From: Gelria sp. Kuro-4
Lineage (GTDB): Bacteria > Bacillota > DTU030 > DUMP01
Assembly: GCF_019668485.1 (NCBI RefSeq)
Contig: NZ_AP024619.1
Location: 1,425,001 to 1,489,000 of the forward strand
Direction: 5' to 3'
DNA: 64,000 bases
The notes below the pieces were generated by a model, which did not search any database, was not told the origin of the DNA, and saw only the letters and a list, made by a program, of their open reading frames with translations. The translations under genes and the position numbers were made by a program. Shown here piece by piece: positions 25,349 through 34,149 of the stretch (the first letter of the stretch is position 1; every line of letters starts with the position of its first letter).

Positions 25349-26431
25349 ATGTCGGAAGATTTGCGGGTTTTGGCCATCAACCCGGGCTCGACCAGCACCA
25401 AGATCGCCGTCTTCGCGGGCGATAGGCTGCTCCTGGAGTCCAAGGTGGAGCACCGGCCAGAGGAGCTGAAGGGGTTCAAGAAAGCCACCGACCAGTACGA
25501 GTACCGGCTGAACGTCCTGCGCCGGGCCCTGGCGGCGGCGGGGATCGACCTTAAAACACTGGCGGCCGTGGTGGGCCGGGGCGGGCTGCTCAAGCCTTTA
25601 GCCGGCGGCACGTACCGGGTGAATGCGCAGATGGTGGACGACCTCATCAACCGTCCCGGGGCGGACCACGCCTCGAACCTGGGGGCGGTGATCGCGTATC
25701 ACCTGGGCCAGGAGCTGGGCATTCCGGCGTTTATCGTCGACCCGGTGGTGGTGGATGAATACGAAGAGGTGGCGCGCATCTCGGGCCACCCGGCCATCGA
25801 GCGCCTCAGCCGTTCGCATGCTCTTAACATGAAGGCGGTGGCCCGCAAGGTGGCGGCCGATCTGGGCCGCTCCTACCAGGATGTCACTTTGGTGGTGGCG
25901 CACCTGGGCAGTGGTTTTTCGATAAGCGTGCACCGCGAGGGCCGCATGATCGACACCACCAACGCCAACGACGAGGGCCCTCTTTCCATTGAGCGCGCCG
26001 GCGACCTGCCGACGACGCAGCTGGTGGCCTTCTGCTACGAGAAGTTCCGGCAGGGGCTGAGCGCTGAAGACGTCCAGGGGATTCTCACCAAGGAGTCAGG
26101 TCTTTACGCCTACCTGGGCATTAAAGACCTGCGCGAGGCGGAGCGGCGGGCTGCTGCCGGCGACGCCCGGGCGGCCCGGGTGCTGGACGCCATGGTCTAC
26201 CAGGTGGCGAAGGCCATCGGCGCCATGGCCACGGTGGTGGAAGGCAGGGTGGACCGGGTGGTGCTCACCGGAGGGGTGGCCCACTCAGAGCGCATCACGG
26301 CCGGCGTGCGGCGGCGCGTGGAGTTCATCGCCCCGGTGGTGGTGGTACCGGGCGAGGAGGAACTGCCGGCGCTGGCGCAGGGCGCGCTGCGGGTGCTGCG
26401 GGGCGAGGAAACAGCCCAGGAGTACGCATAG
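25349..26431 (+). CDS. buk: Butyrate kinase
   Basis: The 360-residue protein is an acetate/butyrate kinase-fold enzyme with INPGSTSTKIAVF (residues 9-21), VVAHLGSGFSISVH, DTTNANDEGPLSIERAGDLPT and VLTGGVAHSE. It converts acyl phosphate and ADP to the free acid and ATP, completing the route that starts with Ptb at 7 kb. The ATG at 25349 follows GAAGGGGGAC; an in-frame ATG 60 bases upstream adds residues with no family match. Ptb and Buk are usually adjacent; here they are 17.5 kb apart. Confidence 0.92.
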   Translation: MSEDLRVLAINPGSTSTKIAVFAGDRLLLESKVEHRPEELKGFKKATDQYEYRLNVLRRALAAAGIDLKTLAAVVGRGGLLKPLAGGTYRVNAQMVDDLINRPGADHASNLGAVIAYHLGQELGIPAFIVDPVVVDEYEEVARISGHPAIERLSRSHALNMKAVARKVAADLGRSYQDVTLVVAHLGSGFSISVHREGRMIDTTNANDEGPLSIERAGDLPTTQLVAFCYEKFRQGLSAEDVQGILTKESGLYAYLGIKDLREAERRAAAGDARAARVLDAMVYQVAKAIGAMATVVEGRVDRVVLTGGVAHSERITAGVRRRVEFIAPVVVVPGEEELPALAQGALRVLRGEETAQEYA

Positions 26432-26488
26432 GTGGTAAAGGCGCACCTTACCCGCCGCTGAAGCGGGGAAAGAGGAAGAACCGAGGAA

Positions 26489-26531
26489 GCAGGCGCAGGA
26501 GAGAGGGCTCTCTCCCGGCGCCTGCTTTTTG
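26489..26531 (+). terminator. Rho-independent terminator after buk
   Basis: GCAGGCGC and a GAGAGAG inner arm pair with CTCTCTC and GGCGCCTGC; TTTTT follows. Confidence 0.88.
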
Positions 26532-26590
26532 CTTGGAGGTATACTTGCGCGCTGCAGCGGAAAACCTGATGACACAAGGGGGGAGGCAGT

Positions 26591-27535
26591 GTGCAGCAGT
26601 GGGACTGGCGGCGGCGGGAGAACTGGCACCCAGGGTGGTGGCTAGTGGTGGGGGTGGTGTTCACCCTGGTGCTGGCCGTAGGGACCCACAGCCTGCTTTT
26701 GCCGCGCGGTTATTACAAATATGGTCCGGACCCGCTGGCTATCCGCGAGCACTGCGACGAATTAAAGGCTGCCGTGGAGGAATACATTAAAACAAAGCCC
26801 GGCACCTTCGGTGTGTATTTTTGGGACCTTAAAAGCGGCGGCCATTTCGGCATCAACGAGACGGTGGCCCTGCCGGCGGCGAGCTCCATCAAGGTGGCTG
26901 TTGCCCTTTATCTTTACAGCCTGGCGGCGGAGGGCCGGCTCAGCCTGGACGAGCGCATGGCCTATAATCCCGATCTCGATTACGAGGGCGGTGCCGGGAC
27001 CCTGCAGTTCACGGCTGCTCCCGGTCAAACCTTTACCCTGCGCGAGCTGGCCCAGGTGATGATCCGGGTCAGCGACAACATCGCCTGGCACATGCTGACA
27101 CGCCGTCTGGGCAAAGAAAACCTGAAGGCCTTTATGCGCAGCCTGGGCGGGAAAACCGTGTACCCCGAGGACAAGAATTTCTCTACGGCGGAAGACCTCA
27201 GCACCTACATGCGCGCAACGCTCGACTTCGCGCAGAAAAACCCTGAGCTGGGCGGTCTCCTCATCGACGACCTTACCCACAGCATCTACAAAGACGGCCT
27301 CCCGGCCCTGCTGCCCGAGGATGTTACGGTGGGCCACAAGGTAGGGGCGCTGCCGGCGGTGGCCAACGATACGGGCATTGTTTTTTTGCCGGACCGTCCC
27401 TACATCCTCACGGTAATGACCAAGGACGTGGGCGCGAGCGAAAATCCAGGCTTTGCGGCCATCGGGGAAATCTCGCGCCTGATATACGATTACCGCGTCC
27501 GCCAGCGCCAGGGCGGGGCCGTGGCCGGCCAGTGA
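26591..27535 (+). CDS. Membrane-anchored class A beta-lactamase-fold serine hydrolase
   Basis: The 314-residue protein has one N-terminal membrane segment (about residues 17-37) and an extracellular beta-lactamase-like domain. The motifs are SSIK (Ser98 to Lys101), SDN (161-163) and HKVG (249-252) in place of KTG. The family includes real class A enzymes and cell-wall or housekeeping hydrolases. The lack of a clear Glu166-type omega loop and the anchor favour a cell-wall role over antibiotic resistance. The GTG start follows GGGGAGGCAGT. Transcription is probably independent, since a terminator precedes it. Confidence 0.82.
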   Translation: MQQWDWRRRENWHPGWWLVVGVVFTLVLAVGTHSLLLPRGYYKYGPDPLAIREHCDELKAAVEEYIKTKPGTFGVYFWDLKSGGHFGINETVALPAASSIKVAVALYLYSLAAEGRLSLDERMAYNPDLDYEGGAGTLQFTAAPGQTFTLRELAQVMIRVSDNIAWHMLTRRLGKENLKAFMRSLGGKTVYPEDKNFSTAEDLSTYMRATLDFAQKNPELGGLLIDDLTHSIYKDGLPALLPEDVTVGHKVGALPAVANDTGIVFLPDRPYILTVMTKDVGASENPGFAAIGEISRLIYDYRVRQRQGGAVAGQ

Positions 27536-27552
27536 CGAAAGGAGAGGCCCCT

Positions 27553-27687
27553 GTGCCCTTCCTGGCCCCCGCAGGTGCCCCGGGCGGAGGCGAGAAGCAG
27601 GTGGCGGCGGCCCTTACGGCCGGCGCGGCTTCAGGCAGAAGTGTACCCCTTAAGAGTCCCACCGGCGCGGGAGACGAGAGCGCGTAG
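27553..27687 (+). CDS. Possible small protein of unknown function
   Basis: A 44-codon frame begins with GTG, nine bases after AAAGGAGAGG, and ends before a hairpin. The product is rich in Ala and Gly, with no cysteine, membrane segment or motif. The good ribosome binding site is the only argument for it; composition alone could produce such a frame in this GC-rich DNA. Confidence 0.25.
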   Translation: MPFLAPAGAPGGGEKQVAAALTAGAASGRSVPLKSPTGAGDESA

Positions 27688-27717
27688 AAAAGCTGCAGGT
27701 TAAGCCCGCAGCCTTTT
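27686..27717. terminator. Bidirectional hairpin between the serine hydrolase and hemerythrin genes
   Basis: GCTGC and GCAGC enclose an 11-base loop with a T run on each side (CTTTTCTT on the plus strand, TTTTCT on the minus). It covers the end of the hemerythrin gene and could serve both converging units. Confidence 0.6.
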
Positions 27718-28149
27718 CTTGATTTCCTCCCAGTCTTCCTTGTCCAGTTTCTCCTTCGCCTGGGGGTAAAGCTCGTCAGCCTCATGCTTTAAGTGGGACG
27801 GCAGGAGGCGTACGATCTTAACCACCGCGGCGGCGATGTCGGCGGGCGATTCTTCTTTCACCCCCCGGATGAAGCTGTTAAAGGCCTGGTAGATTTCTCG
27901 GTGTTCTTTAAGGAGCGTCGGGATGAGGTCGTTTTTGCCCAGCGCGGCCCCCAGCACCGGGAAGAAGGCTGCTTCCTCGTTGGCCAGGTGGTTGATGGCC
28001 TTATCGGCCAAGAACTTGGCCACCTCACCCAGAAGGGGGCCGTACTTGGGGAGAGTCTCTTCCGTCAGCTCTTCCGAAATATCCCCAAGCTTTTTCACCA
28101 TCTTCAGCATTTCCCGGCTGTTCTCCAGCAGGGTTTCCAGTACCTCCAC
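27700..28149 (-). CDS. Hemerythrin-like (HHE) cation-binding protein
   Basis: The 149-residue helical protein carries histidines and acidic residues in hemerythrin order: INHLANEEAAFFP, KEHREIYQAF and LPSHLKHEADELYP. These would bind a di-iron centre that senses or holds oxygen, nitric oxide or iron. The usual N-terminal histidine is not obvious, so the metal site may be incomplete. The GTG start follows GAGGAGG. It is a single gene, divergent from glycerate kinase. Confidence 0.8.
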   Translation of the reverse strand: MEVLETLLENSREMLKMVKKLGDISEELTEETLPKYGPLLGEVAKFLADKAINHLANEEAAFFPVLGAALGKNDLIPTLLKEHREIYQAFNSFIRGVKEESPADIAAAVVKIVRLLPSHLKHEADELYPQAKEKLDKEDWEEIKKRLRA

Positions 28150-28258
28150 AACGTAGCCTCCTCAGCGCTTTTTCTGCCCCTAGTATGCCCTGAGCGGCAG
28201 GAAAACCCGGTGCGGTAGCCAATTCTTTTCCAGAAGAAAGCGTGGGAGGAGAAAAACT

Positions 28259-29401
28259 ATGCGTGTCGTGATAGCACCCGATTCATTCAAGGGGAGCCTC
28301 AGCGCCTGGGAAGCCGCCGAGGCCATGGCCGCTGGCGTGCGGCGCCTGTGGCCGCAGGCGGAGACGGTGCTGGTCCCCATGGCGGATGGGGGCGAAGGCA
28401 CCACGGAGGCGCTGGTGCGCGCCACCGGCGGTAGGTTGCAGGAGAAAACTGTCACGGGCCCGCTGGGCGAGCCGGTACGGGCCGGCTTCGGTATCCTGGG
28501 CGACGGTGAGACGGGAGTTATCGAGATGGCGGCGGCGGCCGGGCTGTACCTGGTCCCCGAGGAGCGGCGCGACCCGCGCGTTACCACCACCTACGGCGTG
28601 GGCGAGCTGATCCGCGCGGCCCTGGACGCCGGTTGCCGCCGCCTGGTGGTGGGCATCGGCGGCAGCGCCACCAACGACGGCGGTGTCGGTATGGCCCAGG
28701 CGCTGGGCGCCCGCTTCACTGATGCTGCCGGCCGGGAGATCGGCCGGGGCGGCGGCAGCCTCGGGGAGCTGGCGCACATCGACCTTACGGGCCTGGATCC
28801 CCGGCTTAAGGCCGTGGCGGTGCGCGTGGCCTGTGACGTGGACAATCCGCTCTGCGGCCCGCGCGGGGCGGCGGCCGTCTACGGCCCGCAAAAGGGCGCC
28901 ACGCCGGAAATGGTGGCCACGCTGGATGCCAACCTGAGCCACCTGGCAAAGGTTATCGCGCAGGACCTGGGGCGGAGCGTGGCCGACATCCCCGGCGCGG
29001 GCGCGGCGGGCGGGCTCGGGGCGGGGCTGATCGCTTTTTTGGACGCCAGCCTCATGGCGGGTGTGGAGATGGTGATTCAGGCCGTCAACCTGCCGGCGCG
29101 CGTGGCGGGGGCCGACCTGGTGCTCACGGGCGAAGGCAAGATCGATGCCCAGACGGCCTTCGGGAAAACACCCGCCGGGGTAGCGCGGGTGGCCAAAGCG
29201 GCGGGGCTGCCTGTAATCGCCGTCGCCGGTGGAATTGGGGATGACGTGGAACCGGTTTACAGCTGCGGCATCGACGCTTTGTACCCGCTGACGCCGTATC
29301 CGCTCGCGCTCGGTGAAGCCATGCGGCGGGGCGGCGAACTGCTCGCGCTGGCCACCGAGCGCGCCCTGCGGCTCGTTGCGGTAGGGAGGAAACTGGGCTA
29401 G
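28259..29401 (+). CDS. Glycerate kinase (GarK/GlxK family)
   Basis: The 380-residue protein begins RVVIAPDSFKGSLSAWEAA and contains MADGGEGT, GIGGSATNDGG, CDVDNPLCGP.GAAAVYGPQKGA and LTGEGKIDAQT, all typical of the type I glycerate kinase family. It phosphorylates D-glycerate, normally at carbon 2. In this window it could link oxidised three-carbon acids from the glycerol region to glycolysis. The ATG follows GGGAGGAGAAAAACT. Confidence 0.92.
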   Translation: MRVVIAPDSFKGSLSAWEAAEAMAAGVRRLWPQAETVLVPMADGGEGTTEALVRATGGRLQEKTVTGPLGEPVRAGFGILGDGETGVIEMAAAAGLYLVPEERRDPRVTTTYGVGELIRAALDAGCRRLVVGIGGSATNDGGVGMAQALGARFTDAAGREIGRGGGSLGELAHIDLTGLDPRLKAVAVRVACDVDNPLCGPRGAAAVYGPQKGATPEMVATLDANLSHLAKVIAQDLGRSVADIPGAGAAGGLGAGLIAFLDASLMAGVEMVIQAVNLPARVAGADLVLTGEGKIDAQTAFGKTPAGVARVAKAAGLPVIAVAGGIGDDVEPVYSCGIDALYPLTPYPLALGEAMRRGGELLALATERALRLVAVGRKLG

Positions 29402-29632
29402 CTAGTAATGGTAGATCACGCCGTACCCGCCCGGCGGGTAGTGCCAGACGATGTTACCGCTGGGGCAGACGAAGGGGCAGGCCAGGCACTCGATGCAGCG
29501 CCGGTAGTCCACCGTAAGCCGCTCCGCCTGCCAGGCGTAGACGCCGCTGGGGCAAAAGGCTACGCAGGCGCGGTCCCGACAGCGCCCGCAGCCCTGCGGG
29601 TCTTTAAGGGCGATGTGGGACCGGTGGGCCAC
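29402..29632 (-). CDS. fixX: FixX-like ferredoxin partner of FixC
   Basis: The product has two 4Fe-4S motifs, CGRCRDRACVAFCP and CIECLACPFVCP, and ends GGYGVIYHY as FixX proteins do. With the GTG at 29632 it is 76 residues, short for FixX and without a ribosome binding site. The frame continues upstream to a CTG at 29674, directly after the fixC stop and preceded by GGGGGGTG. That would give 90 residues with an N-terminus closer to other FixX proteins, so the true start may be the CTG. It passes electrons to the FixC flavoprotein. Confidence 0.85.
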   Translation of the reverse strand: MAHRSHIALKDPQGCGRCRDRACVAFCPSGVYAWQAERLTVDYRRCIECLACPFVCPSGNIVWHYPPGGYGVIYHY

Positions 29633-29674
29633 CTTGATGGTGGTGTGCTGGAGTGGGTCGCCGTCCGCGTGCAG

Positions 29675-30982
29675 TTAAAACACCCCCCAGTTGTTCAAAC
29701 CGGCCCACAGGTCCCGCAGAGTTTTACCCGGGGCCTGCATGGACTTCAGCTTGATCATAATGCGCTGCAGCTTTTCCTGGTGCGTCCTCAGGTCCATGCG
29801 GAAAAACTCGCTCAGGGCGTCGTTCAAGGCCTTGGTGATGAGCAGGTCGGCGTCGCTGTGCTGCTGATAATAAACATGCGTGTTGCGGGCTGCTTTGATG
29901 TCGGCCAGAAAGAAGCTGCTTTTGATGCGACGGTCATAGGCCGAGAGGATCCCGGCGCTGAAGTCCTGCTTGGCGTGGGCCTGCACGACAGTCTCACCCG
30001 CGTACTGGCCGGTGAGAAGCGCCAGGTCGGAGCCGCGGCGTCCGCTGACCATCACCGCGGCGTCGCCGGCCACCAGGAGGCCGGCGGTGGAAAGCTGCGG
30101 TATGGCGCTGAACCCGCCCTTGGGAATCACATGGGCCTGGTACTCGAGCGGCTCGGCCCCGGCCAAAAGCCGTCGCACCAGCGGGTGGGACTTGAAACGG
30201 GTGAGAAGTTGGTACGGGCTGTAACCGGCGTCTTTTAGTTGGTTGAGGTATCCGCCCACCACCACGGCCAGCGAGTCCCGGTTGGTCCAGATGCCGCCCT
30301 TGCCGATGATGCCGCCTGCCGGGTAACCCACAAAGCCCAAGTTCGCCCCCTCGCCGGGTTCCAGTTCAAAACGCTCCTCGATCTTTTCCGCCGGCAGTGC
30401 CAGCACCTCGCGCGCGTACAGGGTGAGTTGATCCGGCCGGATGGGCCGGCGCAGGCCGGCCTTCTGGGCGAGAAAGGCCGCTACCCCTTCTGCCAGGACC
30501 ACAGCGTTGGCTTCGACTGCCGTGCCGTCTTCCAGTACCACCCCGGCGGCACGGCGGCCGGTAAGCCCCTCCCGGCGCCAGAGGATGTCCCGCACGAGGG
30601 TGGCGGTATGCAGCGCGGCTCCGGCTGCGACCGCCTCCTGAGCAAACCAGCGGTCGAACTCGGGGCGGAGCACGGTGAATTTGTTGTACGGTGGGCGGCC
30701 AAACTTAAGGGAGGTGAAGCCCAGCTTCACCGCCGAGGTATCATCCAAGAACCACAGCTCTTCGCTTACCACCGGGCGCTCGAGCGGCGCCCTTTCCCAA
30801 AAGGCCGGGATCAGCTCCGCCGTGGGCAGCCGGTAGATCGTTCCGCCGAACATGTTCTTGGTACCGGGTGACGGGCCGCGCTCAAAGAGGCCCACTTTGA
30901 GATTGTTGCGCGCCAGCATGAGTGCGGCCGCCGCACCGGCCGGTCCGGCGCCCACCACTACGGCATCGTAGCTTGGGGACAT
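29675..30982 (-). CDS. fixC: FixC-family electron-transfer flavoprotein:quinone oxidoreductase-like protein
   Basis: The 435-residue FAD protein begins YDAVVVGAGPAGAAAALMLAR. It has KNMFGGTIY, the EFDRWF block and a C-terminal AGDAAVMVSGRRGSDLALLTGQYAGE, as in FixC and ETF-QO. FixABCX complexes bifurcate electrons from NADH to ferredoxin and quinone; here only C and X are present. I start at the ATG at 30982, seven bases after GAGGTG; a GTG nine bases upstream overlaps that site. Without FixAB nearby, its electron donor must be encoded elsewhere. Confidence 0.88.
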   Translation of the reverse strand: MSPSYDAVVVGAGPAGAAAALMLARNNLKVGLFERGPSPGTKNMFGGTIYRLPTAELIPAFWERAPLERPVVSEELWFLDDTSAVKLGFTSLKFGRPPYNKFTVLRPEFDRWFAQEAVAAGAALHTATLVRDILWRREGLTGRRAAGVVLEDGTAVEANAVVLAEGVAAFLAQKAGLRRPIRPDQLTLYAREVLALPAEKIEERFELEPGEGANLGFVGYPAGGIIGKGGIWTNRDSLAVVVGGYLNQLKDAGYSPYQLLTRFKSHPLVRRLLAGAEPLEYQAHVIPKGGFSAIPQLSTAGLLVAGDAAVMVSGRRGSDLALLTGQYAGETVVQAHAKQDFSAGILSAYDRRIKSSFFLADIKAARNTHVYYQQHSDADLLITKALNDALSEFFRMDLRTHQEKLQRIMIKLKSMQAPGKTLRDLWAGLNNWGVF

Positions 30983-31077
30983 GGCGTTCACCTCAGTGTT
31001 AGTCTAACTGGCGCGCGGGGGCTTTATTCCCGTGTACAGGGACGGGTGCAGCGGGCGCTTAAACGAGGGGAAGGACC

Positions 31078-31737
31078 ATGGCGCAGAAAAAAATAAGTCC
31101 CGGCTGGGACCTTATTGCCCTGGTGGCTCTGCTGCTGGTACTCTTTGTTTGCCGCAGCGGTTGGCGGAACGCCGTTACCACCAAGACCCTGGCTTATTAC
31201 CTTGCGCGCCGGGGGAGCCTGGCGCCCTGGGTTTTTCTGGGCGCTTGCCTGGTGCGGCCTTTCGTCCTCATTCCCAGTTCAGTGTTCGCCCTGGCGGCGG
31301 GGCTGGTTTTCGGCGCGTGGCGCGGTTTCGGCTACGCCTGGCTCGGTACCTGGCTGGGGGCTTTTGCGGCCTACGCTGCAAGCAACTGGCTGGCGCACGG
31401 CCTGGTGGAGCGCCTGCTGCCGCGCCGCTGGCAGGGTCTCTTGGCGGAGTTCACCGACATCCGCTGGCAAAGGTTGCTCGCCCTGCGCTTTACCCCGGTC
31501 TTACCCTTTGACGCCGTCAACTATGCCGCCGGGTTAAGCGGGGTTGCCCCCGGTCCCTACCTCTTGGCCACGGCCGTCGGCATCGTGCCCGGTGTCCTGC
31601 TCTATTCTTACCTGGGGAGTCGGCTCCGCGCGGCTCCCGGCTGCGGAAACGTAGCTCCCTTCATCCTTTATTTCCTGGTCCTGGCCGCCGGCTTTCTTTG
31701 GGCCTGGCGGGGGGAGCGGGGGCAGAGACGTCACTGA
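31078..31737 (+). CDS. TVP38/TMEM64 (DedA-like) membrane protein
   Basis: The 219-residue protein has five to six hydrophobic segments and the VTT-domain signature: FVLIPSSVFALAAGLVFG near residue 63, then a reentrant region, and LRFTPVLPFDAVNYAAG near residue 143. Such proteins are linked to lipid scrambling or proton-driven membrane homeostasis. The ATG follows GAGGGGAAGG. The end overlaps the end of the opposing ECF gene by seven bases. The upstream region shared with fixC contains the palindrome GTTAGTCTAAC. Confidence 0.85.
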   Translation: MAQKKISPGWDLIALVALLLVLFVCRSGWRNAVTTKTLAYYLARRGSLAPWVFLGACLVRPFVLIPSSVFALAAGLVFGAWRGFGYAWLGTWLGAFAAYAASNWLAHGLVERLLPRRWQGLLAEFTDIRWQRLLALRFTPVLPFDAVNYAAGLSGVAPGPYLLATAVGIVPGVLLYSYLGSRLRAAPGCGNVAPFILYFLVLAAGFLWAWRGERGQRRH

Positions 31738-32261
31738 CGCCCTTCAAAGCCGCGCCGGTGCAGGCCAATGCGCCTCAGTGCCAGGGAAAGGGGCAGGGCG
31801 ATCACGATGCTGCCGCCCGCCTGCAGGCCGTTACCCGGCAGCTCCACCAGCGCGGCGGGCAGCCCGTAGAGGAGCACCTCGGCCGCGAAGTAGCCGGCAG
31901 CCATGAGAAGCCCGCCCAGCACCAGACCCAGTACGGCCGGTCCCAACCGGCCGTCGCTGCTGAAGGGCGGGTGGCCCGCCCGGCCGGCCACGAATCCTTC
32001 CAGGCCTTTGATAAAAAAGGTGAAGGGCGCCCAGTGCGGGTACCCGCCCAGCACGTCGGCCAGCGCCGAGCCGATGCTCCCGGCCCAAAAGGCGCTGGAG
32101 GGGCCCCAGAGCAGAGCGGCGGCAAAGATGAAGGTATCGCCCAGGTTGATAAAGCCGTTGGTGGCCGGCACCGGCACCTTAAAGACGACGGTGGACATGG
32201 TCACCAGGGCGGCAAAGAGCGCCGTGAAGGCAAAAGAGTGAAGCGTCGGCTTGGACCTCAC
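31731..32261 (-). CDS. ECF transporter S component, substrate unknown
   Basis: The 176-residue protein has about six hydrophobic segments with the pattern of ECF S components: a basic start, FTALFAALVTMSTVVFKVPVP, then INLGDTFIFAAALLWGPSSAF and a GSALADVLGGYPHWAPFTFFIKGLEGF stretch. The latter two resemble HmpT/PdxU-type and related members. The substrate-binding subunit would share a common ECF ATPase module, which is not in the window. The GTG follows GAGAGGTG. It starts 35 bases after the PPDK-domain gene and may be cotranscribed with it. Confidence 0.82.
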   Translation of the reverse strand: MRSKPTLHSFAFTALFAALVTMSTVVFKVPVPATNGFINLGDTFIFAAALLWGPSSAFWAGSIGSALADVLGGYPHWAPFTFFIKGLEGFVAGRAGHPPFSSDGRLGPAVLGLVLGGLLMAAGYFAAEVLLYGLPAALVELPGNGLQAGGSIVIALPLSLALRRIGLHRRGFEGRQ

Positions 32262-32296
32262 TTTTGCACCTCTCTTCTTTTAGGCTCAGCCTTTCC

Positions 32297-34018
32297 TCAG
32301 CGGCTCAGCGCTACACAGCCGCACAGTCCTTCACCGTCCAGGTAGACATCGAAAAGCCCGCTGTAAACGCGCACCGCCGGGTGGCCGGTGGGTTCGGCCG
32401 GGTGGTTTTGAAACCAGGCCGCGTTAAAGACGTTGGTAGCAATGGTATCGAAGACGGGGAGGTACAGAATCCCGTCCACCTCCAGGTCCGCGAAGAAGTG
32501 AGTGCCGTAGGAAAGCTCCGGCACAAAGTTCGCCTGGCGGATGCCGAGTTCCACCAGAAGCCCCGTGTTCGAGATCTCACTGTAATTCACCGGTACGCCC
32601 AGCTCCGGGCTGGTGGACCCCCAGCGGCCCGGTCCCACCAGGATGTAGCGCTCGCCTTCCAAGCGCCGGTTAACCCGCCCCACCTCCCGGGCCACGGCAT
32701 ACTTATCGGGCGCCTCCTGGTAAATGTACGGGTCCACATACACCAGGTGTTTTACCCCGAGGAGCGTGCCGTTGGTGAGCATGCGGTCGCCTTTTAGGAG
32801 CACGTGGTCCGCCGGCAGATGGGGCGGGATATGCACGGAACGGTACTCTTCGTAACTTGAGAGCGGCCGCACCTGCACCAGGGTGAAAACCTTGTCTTCC
32901 GCCTCATAGGTGAATTCGATGTCCACCGGCACGCCCATTTCTTCCTCCAGGGTGGCGAAGAGGGCGTGCATGACGCTGAAAAGCTCCGGGTGATAGCGGG
33001 GAAAGTTCCGGAAGGTAAAAACGATCTTGTCTCCCGGGCCGAGGTTGGGGAGGAAGGCGCCCAGGTCACGAATCTCGTTGCTGCCGGCCAGGTACACCTG
33101 TGCATACTGGTGGAAGCCGGGGTGGTAATCGAGCGCGCTCAGGCGGTGATTGATGTTGAACACCTGCACCTGGCCCGTGGCCAGATCCACGGAATCGAAA
33201 CGCTCCTGGGAGTACTTGGCGATCTCGCGCGGGTTGTGGCCTTCAGGACGCAGGTTCAGGTTGGTGAGGGAAAAAGTGCGGGCATACTCGCGGCCGACGC
33301 AGCGCGTTCCCAGCCCGAACACCAGGCGTACCACGCCGTCCTCTTTCTTAATGCGCTCCGTCCAGCGCCGATAATTTTTGGAAAAGCCAACACCGGCCGT
33401 CTCCGGGTAAAAGTAACCGCCACGTTCTTTCCCGATGAGCCGTTGGATGAGCACCGCCATCTTGTCGCCCCGCAGGCCGTGCTTGCGCCGGTATTCGGCG
33501 GCGCTGGGCGAGTACACGCTGGCGTAGACGCGTTTAATGGCCGCCTCCAGCGCCAGGAGGCGCGATTCCGGGTCGCCGCTGCCGGAAACAAACGTGGTCA
33601 GGTATTTGCCGGCGAACGAGTACTTGAGGTTGTCTTCCAGCTGCGACGAGGAACGCACGGCGAGCGGGCAGGGGAGTTTCTCCAGCAGCGCGGCGAGCGC
33701 TTCCCGGAACCAGGGCGCGAAAGCACCGCGCTCGAAAGCCGCTTCGATTTCGCTGTAATCGCGGCCGCTCTCCGCCAGGACCTGCAGCCCGTTGGCGCTG
33801 ACGAACTCATCAAAGACACCGGTGGCGATAAAATAGCTTTCAGGTATGGCTACTTGGGCCAGGGCTGGGTCCCGGCGGTGCGCCAGCACTTCACGGGCGA
33901 AAAGCAGGCCCCGGGCCTTGCCGCCGATTTTGCCCGTACCGATGGTTTGGGAGCGGTAGAGCGGATTATCCAGGGGGTCAAAGGCTAGAAACTGGGTGAT
34001 TTTACTGGCATCCGGCAC
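32297..34018 (-). CDS. PEP/pyruvate-binding-domain protein without the phosphohistidine domain
   Basis: The 573-residue protein has an N-terminal pyruvate phosphate dikinase ATP-grasp-like domain: IGGKARGL, AVRSSSQLEDNLKYSFAGKYLT, YPETAGVGFSKN and FTLVQVRPLS near residue 370. The remaining 200 residues (VLLKGDRM, ILVGPGRWGS, YGTHFFADLEVDGILYLP) do not contain the TSH motif of the swivelling phosphohistidine domain, nor a PEP-binding barrel. It therefore cannot be a PEP synthase by itself. The GTG at 34018 follows TGGGGAGGC; the long open frame beyond it runs through the promoter region and is not coding. Confidence 0.8.
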   Translation of the reverse strand: MPDASKITQFLAFDPLDNPLYRSQTIGTGKIGGKARGLLFAREVLAHRRDPALAQVAIPESYFIATGVFDEFVSANGLQVLAESGRDYSEIEAAFERGAFAPWFREALAALLEKLPCPLAVRSSSQLEDNLKYSFAGKYLTTFVSGSGDPESRLLALEAAIKRVYASVYSPSAAEYRRKHGLRGDKMAVLIQRLIGKERGGYFYPETAGVGFSKNYRRWTERIKKEDGVVRLVFGLGTRCVGREYARTFSLTNLNLRPEGHNPREIAKYSQERFDSVDLATGQVQVFNINHRLSALDYHPGFHQYAQVYLAGSNEIRDLGAFLPNLGPGDKIVFTFRNFPRYHPELFSVMHALFATLEEEMGVPVDIEFTYEAEDKVFTLVQVRPLSSYEEYRSVHIPPHLPADHVLLKGDRMLTNGTLLGVKHLVYVDPYIYQEAPDKYAVAREVGRVNRRLEGERYILVGPGRWGSTSPELGVPVNYSEISNTGLLVELGIRQANFVPELSYGTHFFADLEVDGILYLPVFDTIATNVFNAAWFQNHPAEPTGHPAVRVYSGLFDVYLDGEGLCGCVALSR

Positions 34019-34111
34019 GGCCGTTGCCTCCCCACGCGGATTTTTGTGTCTATTATAGCACAGCGTCCTGCCCGCGCAAACGAAAAAATCGCGCCCCGGC
34101 CTGTCTACGCG

Positions 34112-34140
34112 TTGCACCAGCGCAGGCGGTGTGTTATAAT
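34112..34140 (+). promoter_or_regulatory. Sigma-A promoter of the cation exporter
   Basis: TTGCAC (34112-34117) and TATAAT (34135-34140) are 17 bases apart, with TG one base before the -10. Transcription would start near 34147, immediately before the riboswitch. Confidence 0.88.
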
Positions 34141-34149
34141 GCTGCAAGA

